Shown here piece by piece: positions 24,957 to 37,667 of a stretch of 64,000 nucleotides of DNA. A program made the position numbers and the translations under genes. Each line of letters begins with the position of its first letter. Within the stretch, counting starts at the first letter, position 1. The notes below the pieces were generated by a model, which was given only the letters and a program-made list of their open reading frames with translations, did no database searches and had not been told where the DNA came from. The DNA is from Triticum aestivum (lineage: Eukaryota; Streptophyta; Magnoliopsida; Poales; Poaceae). Where the stretch lies: positions 321,369,191-321,433,190 of the forward strand of contig NC_057813.1 of the NCBI RefSeq assembly GCF_018294505.1, written 5' to 3'.

Positions 24957-25990
24957 AAAACACTCTGGAAAAAGATAAGACAAGCCACATACTGCGGCTC
25001 AACCGCTCTGAGGCGCAAAACCATTTCTTGCATTTTCTTTGCAGGTTCACCTTTACATAGGTGAGGATGGATGGCATGGAAACAATTCGAGCGCGTAATG
25101 GAATCTCTAGATATTCCCCTCTATGATCATCGGACTACACCCCGGATCCGAATACAACTTCCTCACGCCTGGTCTCAGTAGGTTCCGCAATCATATTTAT
25201 TTTTATCACATTATCCGTACTCATACGCGTTGACGTATTATTCAAATACAACATGTGGATTTATATGATGCTCACCTACTGCTATTCCTTATTTAAAACT
25301 CTTTTGTTAAAAGGCGGCTGCTTATAGCGATATGCCTTAATATGTGAGGCGCTTCATCATACCCATACTATGGCAAAGAAGTCCAAACACCTTCACGGCA
25401 GTTCGACACCCCGAACTTATAGCATTATATGCATTAGCTCCGAATCATGTCTTGGGTCAATAGTTCTATTCGCCCGGCTCCTATGTTTTGGTACCTTAAG
25501 TTCCGCTATATCGGCTAAGGTAGCACTAGGAGAACTACTGCGATTGTGTACCGATTCTTTCGGATGAGCACCTCGGTAGAGAAAGCCGAAAACTGACTGT
25601 CATGATGTAGCGAGAGTTGGTCAGCTGTTCGAGAGGTTCTAAAATCTTTAAGGATTTCTTCCGCATAATGCCATAACCAATGCAGCGTGCAACGGATTGG
25701 ATTTTTTCCGATCAAGCACTTATAGAGCCCCTCGTGCGGTTTCCGAACACTAGGGGCTGCGCCTACCTTCCTTTTAAAAAAACTCCTATGGCTAAGTGAG
25801 AGCGATAAAGCCCTATAGTCCGATTGCCTGGTTCGCTGTGCTGAACACCTCCTTTAGGGACCCAAATTTGGGATAAAGAGTGCTCAGGTTTATCCCGAAC
25901 ACCCCCGTACTTACTATGTGGGGGCGGAAGCCGACGACTGGCCAACTCTCAGGATTAGTATATAAAACGGCCGCACAGGAGGAAAAACTT
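24957..25990. other. B 3' non-coding stretch where pol should be
   Basis: About 1 kb of AT-rich DNA directly after the protease remnant. Frames are short and show no pol motif on either strand. It resembles in position the 17572-18381 stretch of B2, so it is probably the normal 3' region joined to protease by loss of RT to integrase. Confidence 0.6.
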
Positions 25991-28900
25991 TCAAACGACA
26001 AGCAATAAATAATAGAAATGACCTTGTTCGAATATTACAAATGACAAACATGGCCACTTGCATGAAAGAATAACGTCCTTGGTGCATTGCTCCGCCGCAA
26101 GGCGGGCTCCTTTCAAGACACCTTCATAATACAGCTCTGGCTTGTGGTGCTCCTTCCCCTCCGGCGGTCCCTCGGTCATCAGCTTTTCTGCATCCATCTT
26201 CCCCCAATGCACCTTTGTGCGGGCGAAGGCCATTCGCGCACTTTCTATGCAGACCGACCGCTTGATGACTTCGAGTTGAGGGAAGGCACTCACAAGTCGC
26301 TTCACGAGCCCGAAGTAACTGCTCAGAATCGGCTCAGCGGGCCACAACCAGATAATTAAATCCTTCATGGCTAGCTCGGCCGCCTTATGCAGTTCGACCA
26401 GCTGCTTTTAGTTGATTGGAGAAGGGCACCAGATAATTCGGCGCCAGATACTGCATCTAGAAGAGCTTATCCGCAATATTCCTCTCTTCAACTCGGTAGA
26501 ATTGGGTGGCATCAGATATGCTGCACGGCAGCTCTGCGAATACCCCAGGAGAAATTAATATTCAAGCTATCAAACTTGATCTTATCCTTTCAATTACCCG
26601 CTTTGTATAGAAAAAGCCTTACCAGCCGCAATCTTCCTTGCCTCTTGGATTTCCTTCAGGGCACCTTGGGCTTCCCCCGGGCATCACTTGCGGCTTGGCG
26701 AGCCTGGGAGAGTTCGGATTATTTCCCTGATAAACTCTGCTCCAAGGTCTTGCATTTCTCCACGACCTCTTGAAGCTCTCGCTCAGCTTCAATAACTCTG
26801 ACCTCATGCTTCTCACGGAGAGCCTGCTCCGTGGCGGCCTTCTTCTCGGCTTCGGCCACATCCTTTAAGAGACTCAATTTCGTCCGTCACCTCTAAAGCA
26901 CATTATAAAAATATTTTCATCATGCACACTTATTCATCTATGCTAAACAAACAAGGTTTTTGTATACCTTGGTGGTCCTCCAGCTGTTTCCGCACTCGGC
27001 CAAGTTCTCCTTCGGCCCGCTTCAGACTATTCCTCAGTCCGGATACTTCCACAGCATGAGAGGCGGCAGACGTTGCAGACGCCTGCTTATCAAAAAGAGG
27101 TATAGGTCATCAAGTAAGTCTCATGTGAACATATATTTTGATCCTCTATCCGGTTCTTTCTTTCACCAAACAGTGTATCAGGGGCTGCTATCTATACCAT
27201 GACACTCTTCCAAACCTCATAAAACATACCTCAAAGCTTCTCATGAGGCTGATACAGGATTCATTCAGTCCGCTCTCGGTGGACTGAACCTTCTCAATCA
27301 CGGCACTCATAAGGGCACGGTGTTCATCAACGATGGAGGCGCTCTTCAGCATCGCTAACAAAGCATCCGGCACCTTCGGTTGGACAGAAGCTGCCGGAGG
27401 AACAGATACACCCTCTTCAGTCGACGGAGGACGCCTGTATGATTCTGGGGCCTTATGGGCCTCCAGTACCGTGTTCGGCTGGGGGCCAGATTCAAAACGA
27501 CCCCCACCATCGGCATCCAAAGAAGCCTTCTCTCTCGTGTGTTCGGACCCTGAAGTTCGGCCTCCTGGTGCAGATTCGCGATCTCTCCTCCCCCTCCGTG
27601 GCTCGGGTCCCTCTAGGATGAAACCTCGGTGTCATTCACATGTCTGGGGGAGGGGCCTTCGGGGGTGTCCCGCTCTCCATTGCATCCAAACCCAGCAAAT
27701 CCTCTGACGAGGATTGTTCGGCGCGGGACCTTGCCGGACTAAAAAAAGTACGGCTCAGATTAAAATATCATGCCGTGGTAAGTCTGGACACATGAGTGTG
27801 TTCGGATTTTATACTCACGAGTTCACCAGGGGCTTGGCCCTGGGATCCCACTCCGGGCTGCTATCGGCGGCGGTAGTGGACTCCTCTTGAAGAGGAGTTT
27901 TTCCCCTCTTAGGCGAATCGGACTCCAGGGATGTGGAGGCTGTCCTTTTCTTTCTTCCCCCCATGGGGGATTCGCCTTCTTCCTCCTCCCTGTCCTCTTC
28001 GGAGGAAGAATGGGCATTGGAGTGTTCGGACTTTGTGTCCGAGGCTCCACGGCGATGAAGGCCACCCCTGGTCTCCTTGGCCTCCTTTTCGGCCTTCTTC
28101 TTCGGCGCCTTATAAGGCGCCGGGACTAGCATCTTCGTCATAAGTGGGTCGGCCGGTTCTTCTGGCAGCGGGGCCGGACAGTAGATCCGCCCCGCCTTTT
28201 TCGCCCAGCCCTAGGAAGTTGATGGGAAATACGTTAAGCATTTTCCTAAGGAGATGCAAATAAAACATATGAATTGTCAACGCACAGTTACTTACCGAAC
28301 TTGCAGGGCGGGACAATTGTTACCCGCGTTCCTCGGCGAAGTCCGGCCACGGTTTGCCGGACTTAAAAAGCACCTTCTAGATGTCCTTATGCATAGAGCC
28401 AATGAGCTCTAGCAGGGTCTGGTGTTTGGCCGGGTCGAACTCCCATAAATTGCAAGCCCGGTGTTGGCAAGGTAGAATCCGGCGAACCAACATCACCTGG
28501 ACTACATTGACGAGCTTGATATTCTTGTCTTCAATGTCTTGGATGCGTGTCTGGAGCTCCGATAGCTCGTCACACGAAGCCCAGTTCAGGCCCTTCTTGT
28601 GCCATGTTTTAAGTCGCAGGGGGGCACCGGATCTGAACTCTGGAGCGGCGGCCCATTCTTTGCCACGCGCCCCGGTGATGTAAAACTACTGCTACTGCCA
28701 CTCCTTGATGGAATCATTGAAAGAACCTGTTGGCCATGTAACATTGGGCATCTTTATCACCATGGCACCTCCACATTCGGCATGCTCGCCTCTCACTACC
28801 TTGGGCTTCACATTGAAAACCTTCAGCCATAAGCCGAAGTGCGGCGGGACGCGGAGAAAGTCCTCGCACACGATGATGAATGTCGAGACATTGAGGAAGG

Positions 28901-29164
28901 AATTTGGGGACAGATCATGAAAATAAATCCTGTAGTAATACAAGATGCCGCGAACGAACGGATGAAGGGGAAACCCTAGCTCGCGGACAAAATGAGGGAG
29001 GAATACCACCCTCTCGTGGGGTTCCGGAGTTGGGATGATCTGTCTCGCTGTCGGAAGACGGTAGCCAATTCTCTTGGCCAGATACCCGGCCCCCGAAGCT
29101 TTTTGATATCCTTCTCCCAGACGGTAGAGGCCATCCACTTGCCTCCTGCTCCGGATCCGGACAT
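25991..29164 (-). pseudogene. Element B antisense ORF (PF04195-like, different subtype from B2)
   Basis: Read on the minus strand. The likely start is the ATG at 29164 (MSGSGAGGKWM); a frame change near 29100 leads into 28692-29138, with LGFPLHPFVRGILYYYR and then FHDLSPNSFLNVSTFIIVCE and VPPHFGLWLKVF. This is the same fold pattern as in B2 but clearly diverged. A low-complexity, charged segment follows (27815-28141, KKKAEKEAKETRG, then EEDREEEEGES). Next comes a segment at 27188-27520, a coiled-coil-like Glu/Lys/Arg-rich part (26619-26861) and a C-terminal block (25991-26368, HWGKMDAEKLMTEGPPEGKE). The segments lie in several frames, so the gene is spliced, decayed, or both. Function is unknown. 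The charged and coiled-coil make-up suggests a structural or interaction protein, which is inference only. Confidence 0.7.
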
Positions 29165-29274
29165 TTTTGGGAAGCCTTTTGGGGCGGAGAAGAGGAGCGC
29201 TTGGGCACTAGGGCTCGAGCAAAAAGGAATGGATGAGTAGAGGAGGGCGTGGGTGAAAAAGGGAGTTCTTATCC

Positions 29275-29285
29275 CCTTATAAAGG
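29275..29285 (-). promoter_or_regulatory. TATA-like box upstream of the B antisense ORF
   Basis: CCTTTATAAGG on the minus strand, about 111 bases upstream of the ATG at 29164. The spacing is similar to that in B2 and H. Confidence 0.55.
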
Positions 29286-29662
29286 CATCAGGGATTCTGC
29301 GCCTCCCCACTTGCCCGCTAAGATCGCTTATTCCCCAAGCGTCACGATTGATGGCACGGTTGGGTTCACACCTGTATTGATGAGAATCCCGTGATAAGGG
29401 GACATGATCTCTGCTTCGACAAGACATGCCGATAAAACTGCCTCGCGATATGTGTGGTGGCTAGTTGTGAAAACGGTTCGAATAATGACCGGACCATGGC
29501 GTGATGTCATAAAAAACTGTGAGCAGATTAGATTTATGGAGCGGGACACGATCCTCATGTTCAAAATCTTCTATGAAGTATTCGGAGAAGGACCCACCTT
29601 GCAATGCCGAAGACAATCTGCGCGCCAGACTCATCATCATTGAAGCCTAGTTCAGGGGCTAC

Positions 29663-30133
29663 TAAGGGACTCCTAGATTAAGTGGTCCTCGGACAGCCGG
29701 ACTATATACTTTGGACGGACTGTTGGACTATGAAGATACAAGACTGAAGACTTCGTCCCGTGTTCGGATGGGACTCTCCTTTGCGTGGAAGGCAAGCTTG
29801 GCAATTCGGATATGTAGATCTCCTTCTCTGTAACCGACTCTGTGTAACCCTAGCCCCCTCTAGTGCCTATATAAACCGGAGGGTTTAGTCTGTAGGACAA
29901 GAACAATCATAATCATAGGCTAGCTTCTAGGGTTTAGCCTCTACGATCTTGTGGTAGATCAACTCTTGTAATACTCATATCATCAAGATCAATCAAGCAG
30001 GAAGTAGGGTATTACCTGCATCGAGAGGGCCCGAACCTGGGTAAACATCATGTTCCCTGTCTCCTGTTACCATTAGCCTTAGACTCACAGTTCGGGACCC
30101 TGTACCCGAGATCCGCCGGTTTGGACACTGACA
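29663..30133 (+). repeat. 3' LTR of element B
   Basis: 471 bp after the purine-rich GTTCAGGGGCTAC. The first two bases read TA instead of TG, a single transition at a site normally essential for integrase recognition. TATA box (CTATATAAACC) at about 29867-29879. It ends GACACTGACA. CATGG follows at 30134-30138 as the right target copy. Confidence 0.93.
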
Positions 30134-30138
30134 CATGG

Positions 30139-30602
30139 TCACAACATGTTGGAAATATTGTTGCATTATTATTAATTGGTTAATTGTCATGATATTGTTC
30201 GTCATTATGTTTATGCTTGTTGTGAGCTTGCAAGTACATTCAATGTACTGACCCCGCATGTCATGCCAGATTTCAGGAAAGTTCCCTTGGAAAGGAGTGC
30301 TATCCGAGTCTAGATCGTGTCCACATCGGTGTCCCTGTGCTATGGAGTTCCGCTACGACGTTGTTCCACTGCCATGTAGTTGTCGTGATCGAGGCCCCTT
30401 TATGTTCACTAAATAATGTACATATTGTTCAGCCGCACCGTGTGTGCCGCTTGGCCTTGCCAACTGTTGTAATATAAATTATGATCCGCTAGCATCAATA
30501 AAGTGGTTGTTTTCTGTACCAAGATGTTGTGTGTTGCCAGAAGATAAGGTCTCTGGGCTGGCAATGCATGGTAAACCGGTTGCTCTGAGCCAGGGTGCCA
30601 CA
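30139..30602 (+). repeat. Element C, LTR right piece
   Basis: Continues from 9472 after removal of B. It contains AATAAAG (near 30498) and ends GGTGCCACA. The next bases (CTTAC) match CATAC at the same point of D's 3' LTR (37479-37483) at four of five positions. That is the expected footprint of C inserting into D's 5' LTR. Confidence 0.72.
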
Positions 30603-30793
30603 CTTACGTTCGGTACTTGATCGGTTGGAACGAGAAGAAGTTCGACTACATCAACCATGTTTGCAAACGCTTCCTCTTTCGGTCTACGAGGGTACGTGGA
30701 CACACTCTCCCCCTCTCGTAGCTATGCATCTCCAAGATAGATCTTGCATGAGCGTAGGATATTTTTTGAAATTGCATGCTATGTTTCCCAACA
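30603..30793 (+). repeat. D 5' LTR, 3'-terminal fragment
   Basis: Matches 37479-37667, including GTTCGGTACTTGAT and the terminal TTTCCCAACA. Confidence 0.9.
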
Positions 30794-30807
30794 GTGGCAT
30801 CCGAGCC
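30794..30807 (+). other. Primer-binding site of D
   Basis: GTGGCATCCGAGCC follows the LTR and is a mutated form of the usual TGGTATCAGAGCC complement of initiator methionine tRNA. Confidence 0.75.
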
Positions 30808-32029
30808 AGGTCTATGCGTAGATGATATGCACGAATAGAACACAAAGAGTTGTAGGCGGTGATCATCATACTAGTTACCACCAATGTGTTATTTTGATTT
30901 GGCGGTATTTTTGGATGAAGTAGCCCGGACCAACCTTACATGACCATGTTCATGAGACCGGTTCCACCGACAGACATGCAACTAGTTTTGCATAAAGGTG
31001 GCTGGCGGGTGTCTGTTTCTCCAACTTCAGTTGAATCGAATTTGACTGCAGCCGGTCCTTGTTGAAGGTTAGAACAAAAAACTTGATAAATCACCGCTCT
31101 GGTTTTGTGCCGTGGGTAAGAATGGTTCTTGCTATATGCCCGTAGCAGCCACGTAAAACTTGCAACAACAAAGTAGAGGACGTCTAACTTGTTTTTGCAG
31201 GGCATGTTCTGATGTGATATGGTCAAGACATGATGTGATATACGTTGTTGTATGAGATGATTATGTTTTGTAAAAGTTATCGACAACTAGAAGGAACCTT
31301 ATGGTTGTCACTTTATTGTATGAAATGCAAACGCCATGTAATTTCTTGACCTTATCACTAAGCGGCAGCGATAGTTATTGAAGCAATAGTTGATGAGACA
31401 ACCACGACGCTACGATGGATATCAAGGTGTCAATGCCGGTGACAATGGACATGACCTTGCTTTGGATATGGATATCAAAAGCACAGGATGATGATGGTCA
31501 TACCATGTCACATATTTTGATTGCATGTGATGTTTATTTTTATGCATCTTATTTTGCTTAGTGCGGCGATAGCATCATAAGATGATCCCTTAACTAAATT
31601 TCAAGGTGTAAGTGTTCTCCCCGAGTATGCACCGTTGCGAAAGTTCTTCATGCTGAGACACCACGTGATGATCGGGTGTGATAGGCTCTACGTTCACATA
31701 CAATGGGTGCAAGCCAGTTTTGCACATGCGGAATACTCAGGTTAAACTTGATGAGCCTAGCATGTACAGACATGGCCTCGGAACACTGGAGACCGAAAGG
31801 TCGAACGTGAATCATATAGTAGATAAGATCAACATAGAGATGTTCACCATTGATGACTACTCCACCTCACTTGATGATTGGACATGGTTTAGTTAATTTG
31901 GAGCACATATCATTTAGATGACTTGAGGGATGTCTATCTAAGTGGGAGTTCTTAAGTAATATGATTAATTGAACTTAATTTATCATGAACTTAGTCCTGA
32001 TAGTTTCTGCATATATATGTTGCAGATCA
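30808..32029 (+). other. D untranslated leader
   Basis: About 1.2 kb between primer site and gag ATG. This length is normal for BARE/Angela elements, whose leaders carry dimerisation and packaging signals. Only short frames on both strands; nothing else recognised. Confidence 0.7.
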
Positions 32030-35000
32030 ATGGCCCGTGCCACCGTTCCCTTAAATTTTAATGCGTTCCCAGAGAAAGCTAAGTTGAAAGATGATGGTAG
32101 CAACTACATGGACTGGGTCCGTAACTTGAGGATTATCCTCATTGCTGCACAGAAGAACTATGTCCTTGATGCACCGCTAGGTGAAAGGCCTGCTGTAGGA
32201 GTAGATGCTAATGTTATGAACGTCTGGCAAGCTCGATCTGGTGACTACTCGATAGTTCAGTGTGCCATGCTTTACGGCTTAGAATCGGGACTTCAAAGAC
32301 ATTTTTAACGTCATGGAACAGATGATATGTTCCAGGAGTTGAAGTTAATATTTGAAGCAAATGCCCGAGTTGAGAGATATGAAGTCTCCAACAAGTTCTA
32401 TAGCTGCAAGATGCAGGAGAACAGTTTTGTCAGTGAACACATACTCAGAATGTTTGGATATTATAATCACTTGACTCAGTTGCGAGTTAATCTTCCAAAT
32501 GATAGTGTTATTGACAGAGTTCTCCAATCACTACCACTATGCTACAAAGGCTTCGTGATGAACTATAATATGCAAGGGATGGAAAATACTATTCCCGAGC
32601 TCTTTGCAATGCTCAAAGCTGTGGAGGTAGAAATAAAGAAGGAGCATCAAGTGTTGATGGTTAACAAGACCACTAGTTTCAAGAAAAAAGGCAAGGGAAA
32701 GAAGGGGAACTTCAAGAAGAATGGCAAGCAGGTTGCCACTCCCGGGAATAAGCCCAAAGCTGGACCCAAGCTTGAAACTGAGTGCTTCTACTACAAAGGG
32801 ATTGGTCAGTAGAAGAGGAACTGCCCCAAGTATTTGGCAGATAAGAAGGATGGCAAAGTGAACAAAGGTATATTTGATATACATGTTATTGATGTGTACC
32901 TTACTAATTCTCGTAGTAGTGCCTAGGTATTTGATACCGGTTTGGTTGCTCATATTTGTAACTCGAAACAGGGACTATAGATTAAACGAAGATTGGCTAA
33001 GGACGAGGTGATGATGCAAGTCGGGAATGGTCCCAAGGTCGATGTGATCGCCGTCGGCACGCTACCTCTACATCTACCTTCGGGTACTTTTAGACCTGAT
33101 AATTGTTATTTGGTGCCAATGTTGAGCATGAACATTATATCTGGATCTTGTTTAGTGCGAGATGGTTATTCATTAAATCAGAGAATAATGGTTGTTCTAT
33201 TTATATGAGTTGTATCTTTTATGGTCATGCACCCTTGAAGAGTGGTCTATTTCTGTTGAATCTCAATTGTGGTGATACACATATTCATAATATTGATGCC
33301 AAAAGATTCAAAGTTGATAATGATAGTGCAACATATTTGTGGCACTCCCATTTAGGTCATATTGGTCTAAAGCGCATGAAGAAACTCCATGCAGATGGAC
33401 TTTTGGAATCACTTGATTATGAATCATTTGATACTTGCGAACCATGCCTCATGGGCAAGTTTACTAAAACTCCATTCTCCAGAACAATAGAGCGAGCCAA
33501 TGACTTATTAGAGATAATACATAGTGATGTATACGGTCCAAGGAGTGTTGAGGCTCGCGGCGGGTATCGTTATTTTCTGACCTTCACAGATGATTTGAGA
33601 AGATATGGGTATATCTACTTAATGAAACACAAGTCTGAAACATTTGAAAAGTTCAAAGAATTTCAGAGTGAAGTGGAGAATCATCGTAACAAGAAAATAA
33701 AGTTTCTACAATCTGATCGCGGAGGTGAATATTTGAGTTACGACTTTGGCCTTCATTTAAACAATGTGGAATAGTTTCACAACTCACGCCACCTGGAACA
33801 CCACAGCGTAATGGTAGGTCTGAATGTCGTAACCGTACTTTATTAGATATGGTGCGATCTATGATGTCTTTTACCGATTTACCACTATTCTTTTGGGGTT
33901 ATTCATTAGAGATAGCTACATTCACGTTAAATAGGGCACCGTCAAATTCCGTTGAGACGACACCGTATCAACTGTGGATTGGCAATAAACCTAAGCTGTC
34001 GTTTCTTAAAGTTTGGGGATGTGATGCTTATGTCAAAAAGCTTCAGCCTGATAAGCTCGAACCCAGGAGAAGTGTGTCTTCATAGGATAACCTGAGGAAA
34101 CAATTGGGTACACCTTCTACCACAGATCCGAAGGCAAGATCTATGTTTCCAAGAATGGAACCTTTCTAGAGAAGGAGTTTCTCTCGAAAGAAGTGAGAGG
34201 AAGGAAAGTAGAACTTGATGAGGTAATTGTACCTTCTCTCAATTTGGAAAGTAGCTCATCCAAGAATCCTTTCCCATGATGCCTACATCAACTAGAGAGG
34301 AAGCTAATGATAATGATCATGAAACTTCAGATCCAGTAGAACCTCGTAGGTCAACCAGAGCACGATCCGCACCAGAGTGGTATGGCAATCCTGTTTTGGA
34401 AGTCATGTTACTTGACCATGATGAGCCTATGAACTGTGAAGAAGCTATGATGAGGCAAGATTCCGATAAATGGCTTGAGGTCATGAAATCTGAGATAGGA
34501 TCCATGTATGAGAACAAAGTGTGGACTTTCCTGGATTTGCCCGATGATCGGCGACCCATAGAGAATAAATGGATCTTCAAGAAGAAGGCTGACGCTGATG
34601 GTAATGTAACTCTCTATAAAGCACAACTTGTCACAAAAGGATTTTGACAAGTTCAAGGAGTTGACTACAATGAGACTTCCTCACCTCTAGCGATGCTTAA
34701 GTCTGTCCGTGCATTTTATGATTATGAAATCTAGCAAATGAAGTCACCTTAATGGATTTCTTAAAGAAGAGTTGTATATGATGCAACCAGAAGGTTATGT
34801 CGATCCTAAAGGTGCTAACAATGTGTGCAAGCTCCAACGATCCATTTATGGATTGGTGCAAGCATCTCAGAGTTGGAATATACGCTTTGATGAGGTGATC
34901 AAGGCTTATGGTTTTATACAGACTTTCAGAGAAGCCTGTATTTATACGAAAGTGAGTGGGAGCTCTGTAGCATTTCTAATATTACATGTGGATGACATAT

Positions 35001-35896
35001 TGTTGATTGGAAATGATATAGAATTTCTGGATAGCACAAAAGGATACTTGAATAAAAGTTTTTCAATGAAAGACCTCGGTGAAGCTGCTTATATATTGGG
35101 CATCAAGATCTATAGAGATAGATCAAGACGCTTAATAGGACTTTCACAAAGCACATAACTTGACAAAGTTTTGAAAAAGTTCAAAATGGATCAGTCAAAG
35201 AAAGGGTTCTTGCATGTGTTAGAAGGTGCGAAGTTGAGTCAGACTCAATGCCCGAGCACTGCAGAAGATAGAGAGAAAATGAAAGTCATCCCCTATGCCT
35301 CAACCATAGGTTCTATCATGTATGCTATGCTGTGTACCAGACCTGATGTGTGCCTTGCTATAAGTTTAGTAGGGAGGTACCAAAGTAATCCAGGAGTGGA
35401 TCACTCGACAGCAGTCAAGAACATCCTGAAGTACCTGAAAAGGACTAAGGATATGCTTCACGTTCAATGCGGTGACAAAGAGCTCGTCGTAAATGGTTAT
35501 GTCGATGCTAGCTTTCACACTGATCCAGATGACTCTAAGTCACAAATCGAATACGTATTTTTATTGAATGGTGGAGCTGTCAGTTGGTGCAGTTCCAAGC
35601 AGAGCGTCGTGGCATAATCTATGTGTGAAGCGGAGTACATAGCTGCTCTGGAAGCAACAAATGAAGGAGTCTGGATGAAGGAGTTCATATCCGATCTAGG
35701 TGTAATACCTAGTGCTTCAGGTCCAATGAAAATCTTTTGTGACAATACTGGAGCAATTACCTTAGCGAAGGAATCCAGATTTCGCAAAAATACCAAACAC
35801 ATCAAGAGACGCTTCAACCCCATCCATGATCTGGTCAAGGAGGGAGACATAGAGATTTGGAGAATACATACGGATCTGAACATGATCAGCACCTAG
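32030..35896 (+). pseudogene. D copia gag-pol polyprotein, multiply broken
   Basis: Gag begins MARATVPLNFNAF at 32030 and is interrupted by TAA at 32306-32308. The zinc knuckle is degraded (CFYYKGIGQ, then a TAG, then KRNCPKY, near 32790-32830). The protease site reads FDTGLVAHIC (about 32930). The pre-integrase motif (LWHSHLGHIG) and integrase D, D and E residues (IHSDVYGP, FTDDLRRYGY, SDRGGEY) are at 33340-33770. The integrase C-terminal part is at 33849-34085. RT starts near 34440 (WLEVMKSEIGSMYENKVWTF), with LHVDDILLIG near 34985, where YVDD is usual. RNase H ends with NTKHIKRRF near 35795. At least eight stops and several frameshifts separate these blocks, so the copy is dead. Confidence 0.92.
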
Positions 35897-35951
35897 ACAC
35901 CATGGGTGTTAGAATCATCACAATGTAATCTAGATTATTGACTCTAGTGCA

Positions 35952-35961
35952 AGTGGGAGAC
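35952..35961 (+). other. Polypurine tract of D
   Basis: AGTGGGAGAC directly before the LTR, the normal Copia arrangement. Confidence 0.75.
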
Positions 35962-37667
35962 TGAAGGAAAAATTCCCTAGAGGCAATAATAAAGTTGTTA
36001 TTTTATATTTCCTTATTCATGATAAATGTTTATTATTCATTCTAGAATTGTATTAACTGGAAATTTGATACATGTGTCGATACATAGACAAAAGACTGTG
36101 TCCCTAGTATGCCTTTACTTGACTAGCCCGTAAGATGGTTAAGTTTCCTAGCCATAGACATGTGCTGTTATTTGATGAATGGGGTCACATCATAAGGAGA
36201 ATCATGTGATGGACAAGACCCATTCGTTAGCTTAGCATTATGATTGTTCAGTTTTATTGCTACTGCTTTCTTCATGTCAAATACATATTCCTCCGACTAT
36301 GAGATTATGCAACTCCCGGATACCGGAGGAATACCTTGTGTGCTATCAAACGTCACAACATAATGGGGTGATTATAAAGATGCTCTGCAGGTATCTCCGA
36401 AGGTGTTTGTTGGGTTGGCATAGATCGAGATTAGGATTTGTCACTCCGAGTATCGGACATGTATCTCTGGGCCCTCTCGGTAATGCACATCATAAGAAGC
36501 CTTGCAAGCAAAGTAACTAATGAGTTAGTTACAAGATGATGCATTAGAGAATAAGTAAGGGACTTTCCGATAACGAGATTGAACTAGATATGAAGATACC
36601 GACGATGGAATCTCGGGCAAGTAACATACCGATGACAAAGGGAATAACGTATGATGTCATAACGGTTCGACCGATAAAGATCTTCGTAGAATATGTGGGA
36701 GCCAATATGAGCATCCAAGTTCCACTATTGGTTATTGACCGGAGAGGTGTCTCGGTCATGTCTAGATAGTTCTCAAACCTGTAGGGTCCACACGCTTAAC
36801 GTTCGATGACAGTTTTGTATTATATGAGTTATGTGATTTGGTGATCAAATGTTGTTCGGAATCCCGTATGAGATCAAGAACATGACGAGGAGTCTCGAAA
36901 TGGTCGATACATAAAGATTGATATATAGGATGATAATACTCAGACACCGAAAGTGGTCCAGAATGTTACTGGAACCCCCGGGTGAATATTGGGCCTTATG
37001 TGCCATAGGAGGGGAGCGCACCAGCCCACAAGGGGTGGCGCCCCCCTAAGGAAGGGGGCCGAATAGGAGAAGGAGGAGGGGGTTTGCCCCCCCTTTCCTT
37101 CCCCTCCCTCTCTTCCCTTTTCCCCCTTCCGGTAAGAGGAAAGGGTGGAGGCCGAATTGCACTAGGGGCCCAAATAGGATTTCTCCTACTTGGTCGCGCC
37201 CTAGGCTGCCTCTCTCCCCCTCCCACCTTTATATACGTGGGGAGGGGGCACCTAGAACACACACCAATGATTGTTAGCCGTGCACAGCGCCCCTCTCCAT
37301 AGTTTATGCCTCCGGTCATATTCACGTAGTGCTTAGGCGAAGCCCTGCGCGAATAACTTCACCATTACCGTCACCATGCCGTCATGCTAACGGAACTCTT
37401 CTAGTTCCTCGACACTCTGCTTGATCAAGAGTTCGAGGGACGTCATCGAGCTGAATGTGTGCAGAACTCGGAGGTGCCATACGTTCGGTACTTGATAGGT
37501 TGGAACAAGAAGAAGTTCAACTACATCAACCGCGTTGGCAAACGCTTCCGCTTTCGGTCTACGAGGGTACATGGACACACTCTCCCCCTCTCCTTGCTAT
37601 GCGTCTCCTAAATAGATCTTGGGTGAGCGTAGAATTTTTTTGAAATTGCATGCTTCATTTCCCAACA
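35962..37667 (+). repeat. 3' LTR of D
   Basis: 1,706 bp. It starts TGAAGGAAAAATTCCCTAGA, a mutated version of the usual TGTTGGAAATATGCCCTAGA start of this family, and ends CATTTCCCAACA. TATA box (TTTATATACG) at about 37228-37237. A purine/pyrimidine-rich stretch spans about 37020-37140. Antisense frames in it are not genes. Confidence 0.92.

Larger units (their letters stand above)
9473..30133 (+). mobile_element. Element B: Tat-lineage gypsy (Fatima-like), gag-protease only, with nested insertions
   Basis: LTRs are at 9473-11650 (interrupted) and 29663-30133, with a perfect CATGG duplication. The plus strand codes for gag and a protease-like region. No RT, RNase H or integrase is present between protease (to about 24950) and the antisense ORF (25991-29164), so the copy is non-autonomous. 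Two other elements interrupt it: a Sabrina-type remnant in the 5' LTR and B2 in gag. Over the comparable 367 bp I counted about 32 LTR mismatches (about 9%). Confidence 0.92.
30603..37667 (+). mobile_element. Element D: Angela/WIS/BARE-type Ty1/copia retrotransposon
   Basis: Only the last 191 bp of the 5' LTR is present, cut by C. Then come a primer-binding site, a 1.2 kb leader, a heavily decayed gag-pol in Copia order (gag, protease, integrase, RT, RNase H), a purine tract and a full 1.7 kb 3' LTR. The bases before and after D read as leader/LTR and as the gag of element E, so D lies in E. Confidence 0.9.

Noticed and set aside
36996..37325. Antisense frame in D's 3' LTR
   Set aside because: It lies in a purine/pyrimidine-rich stretch of a standard Copia LTR, with no domain and no partner in relatives.
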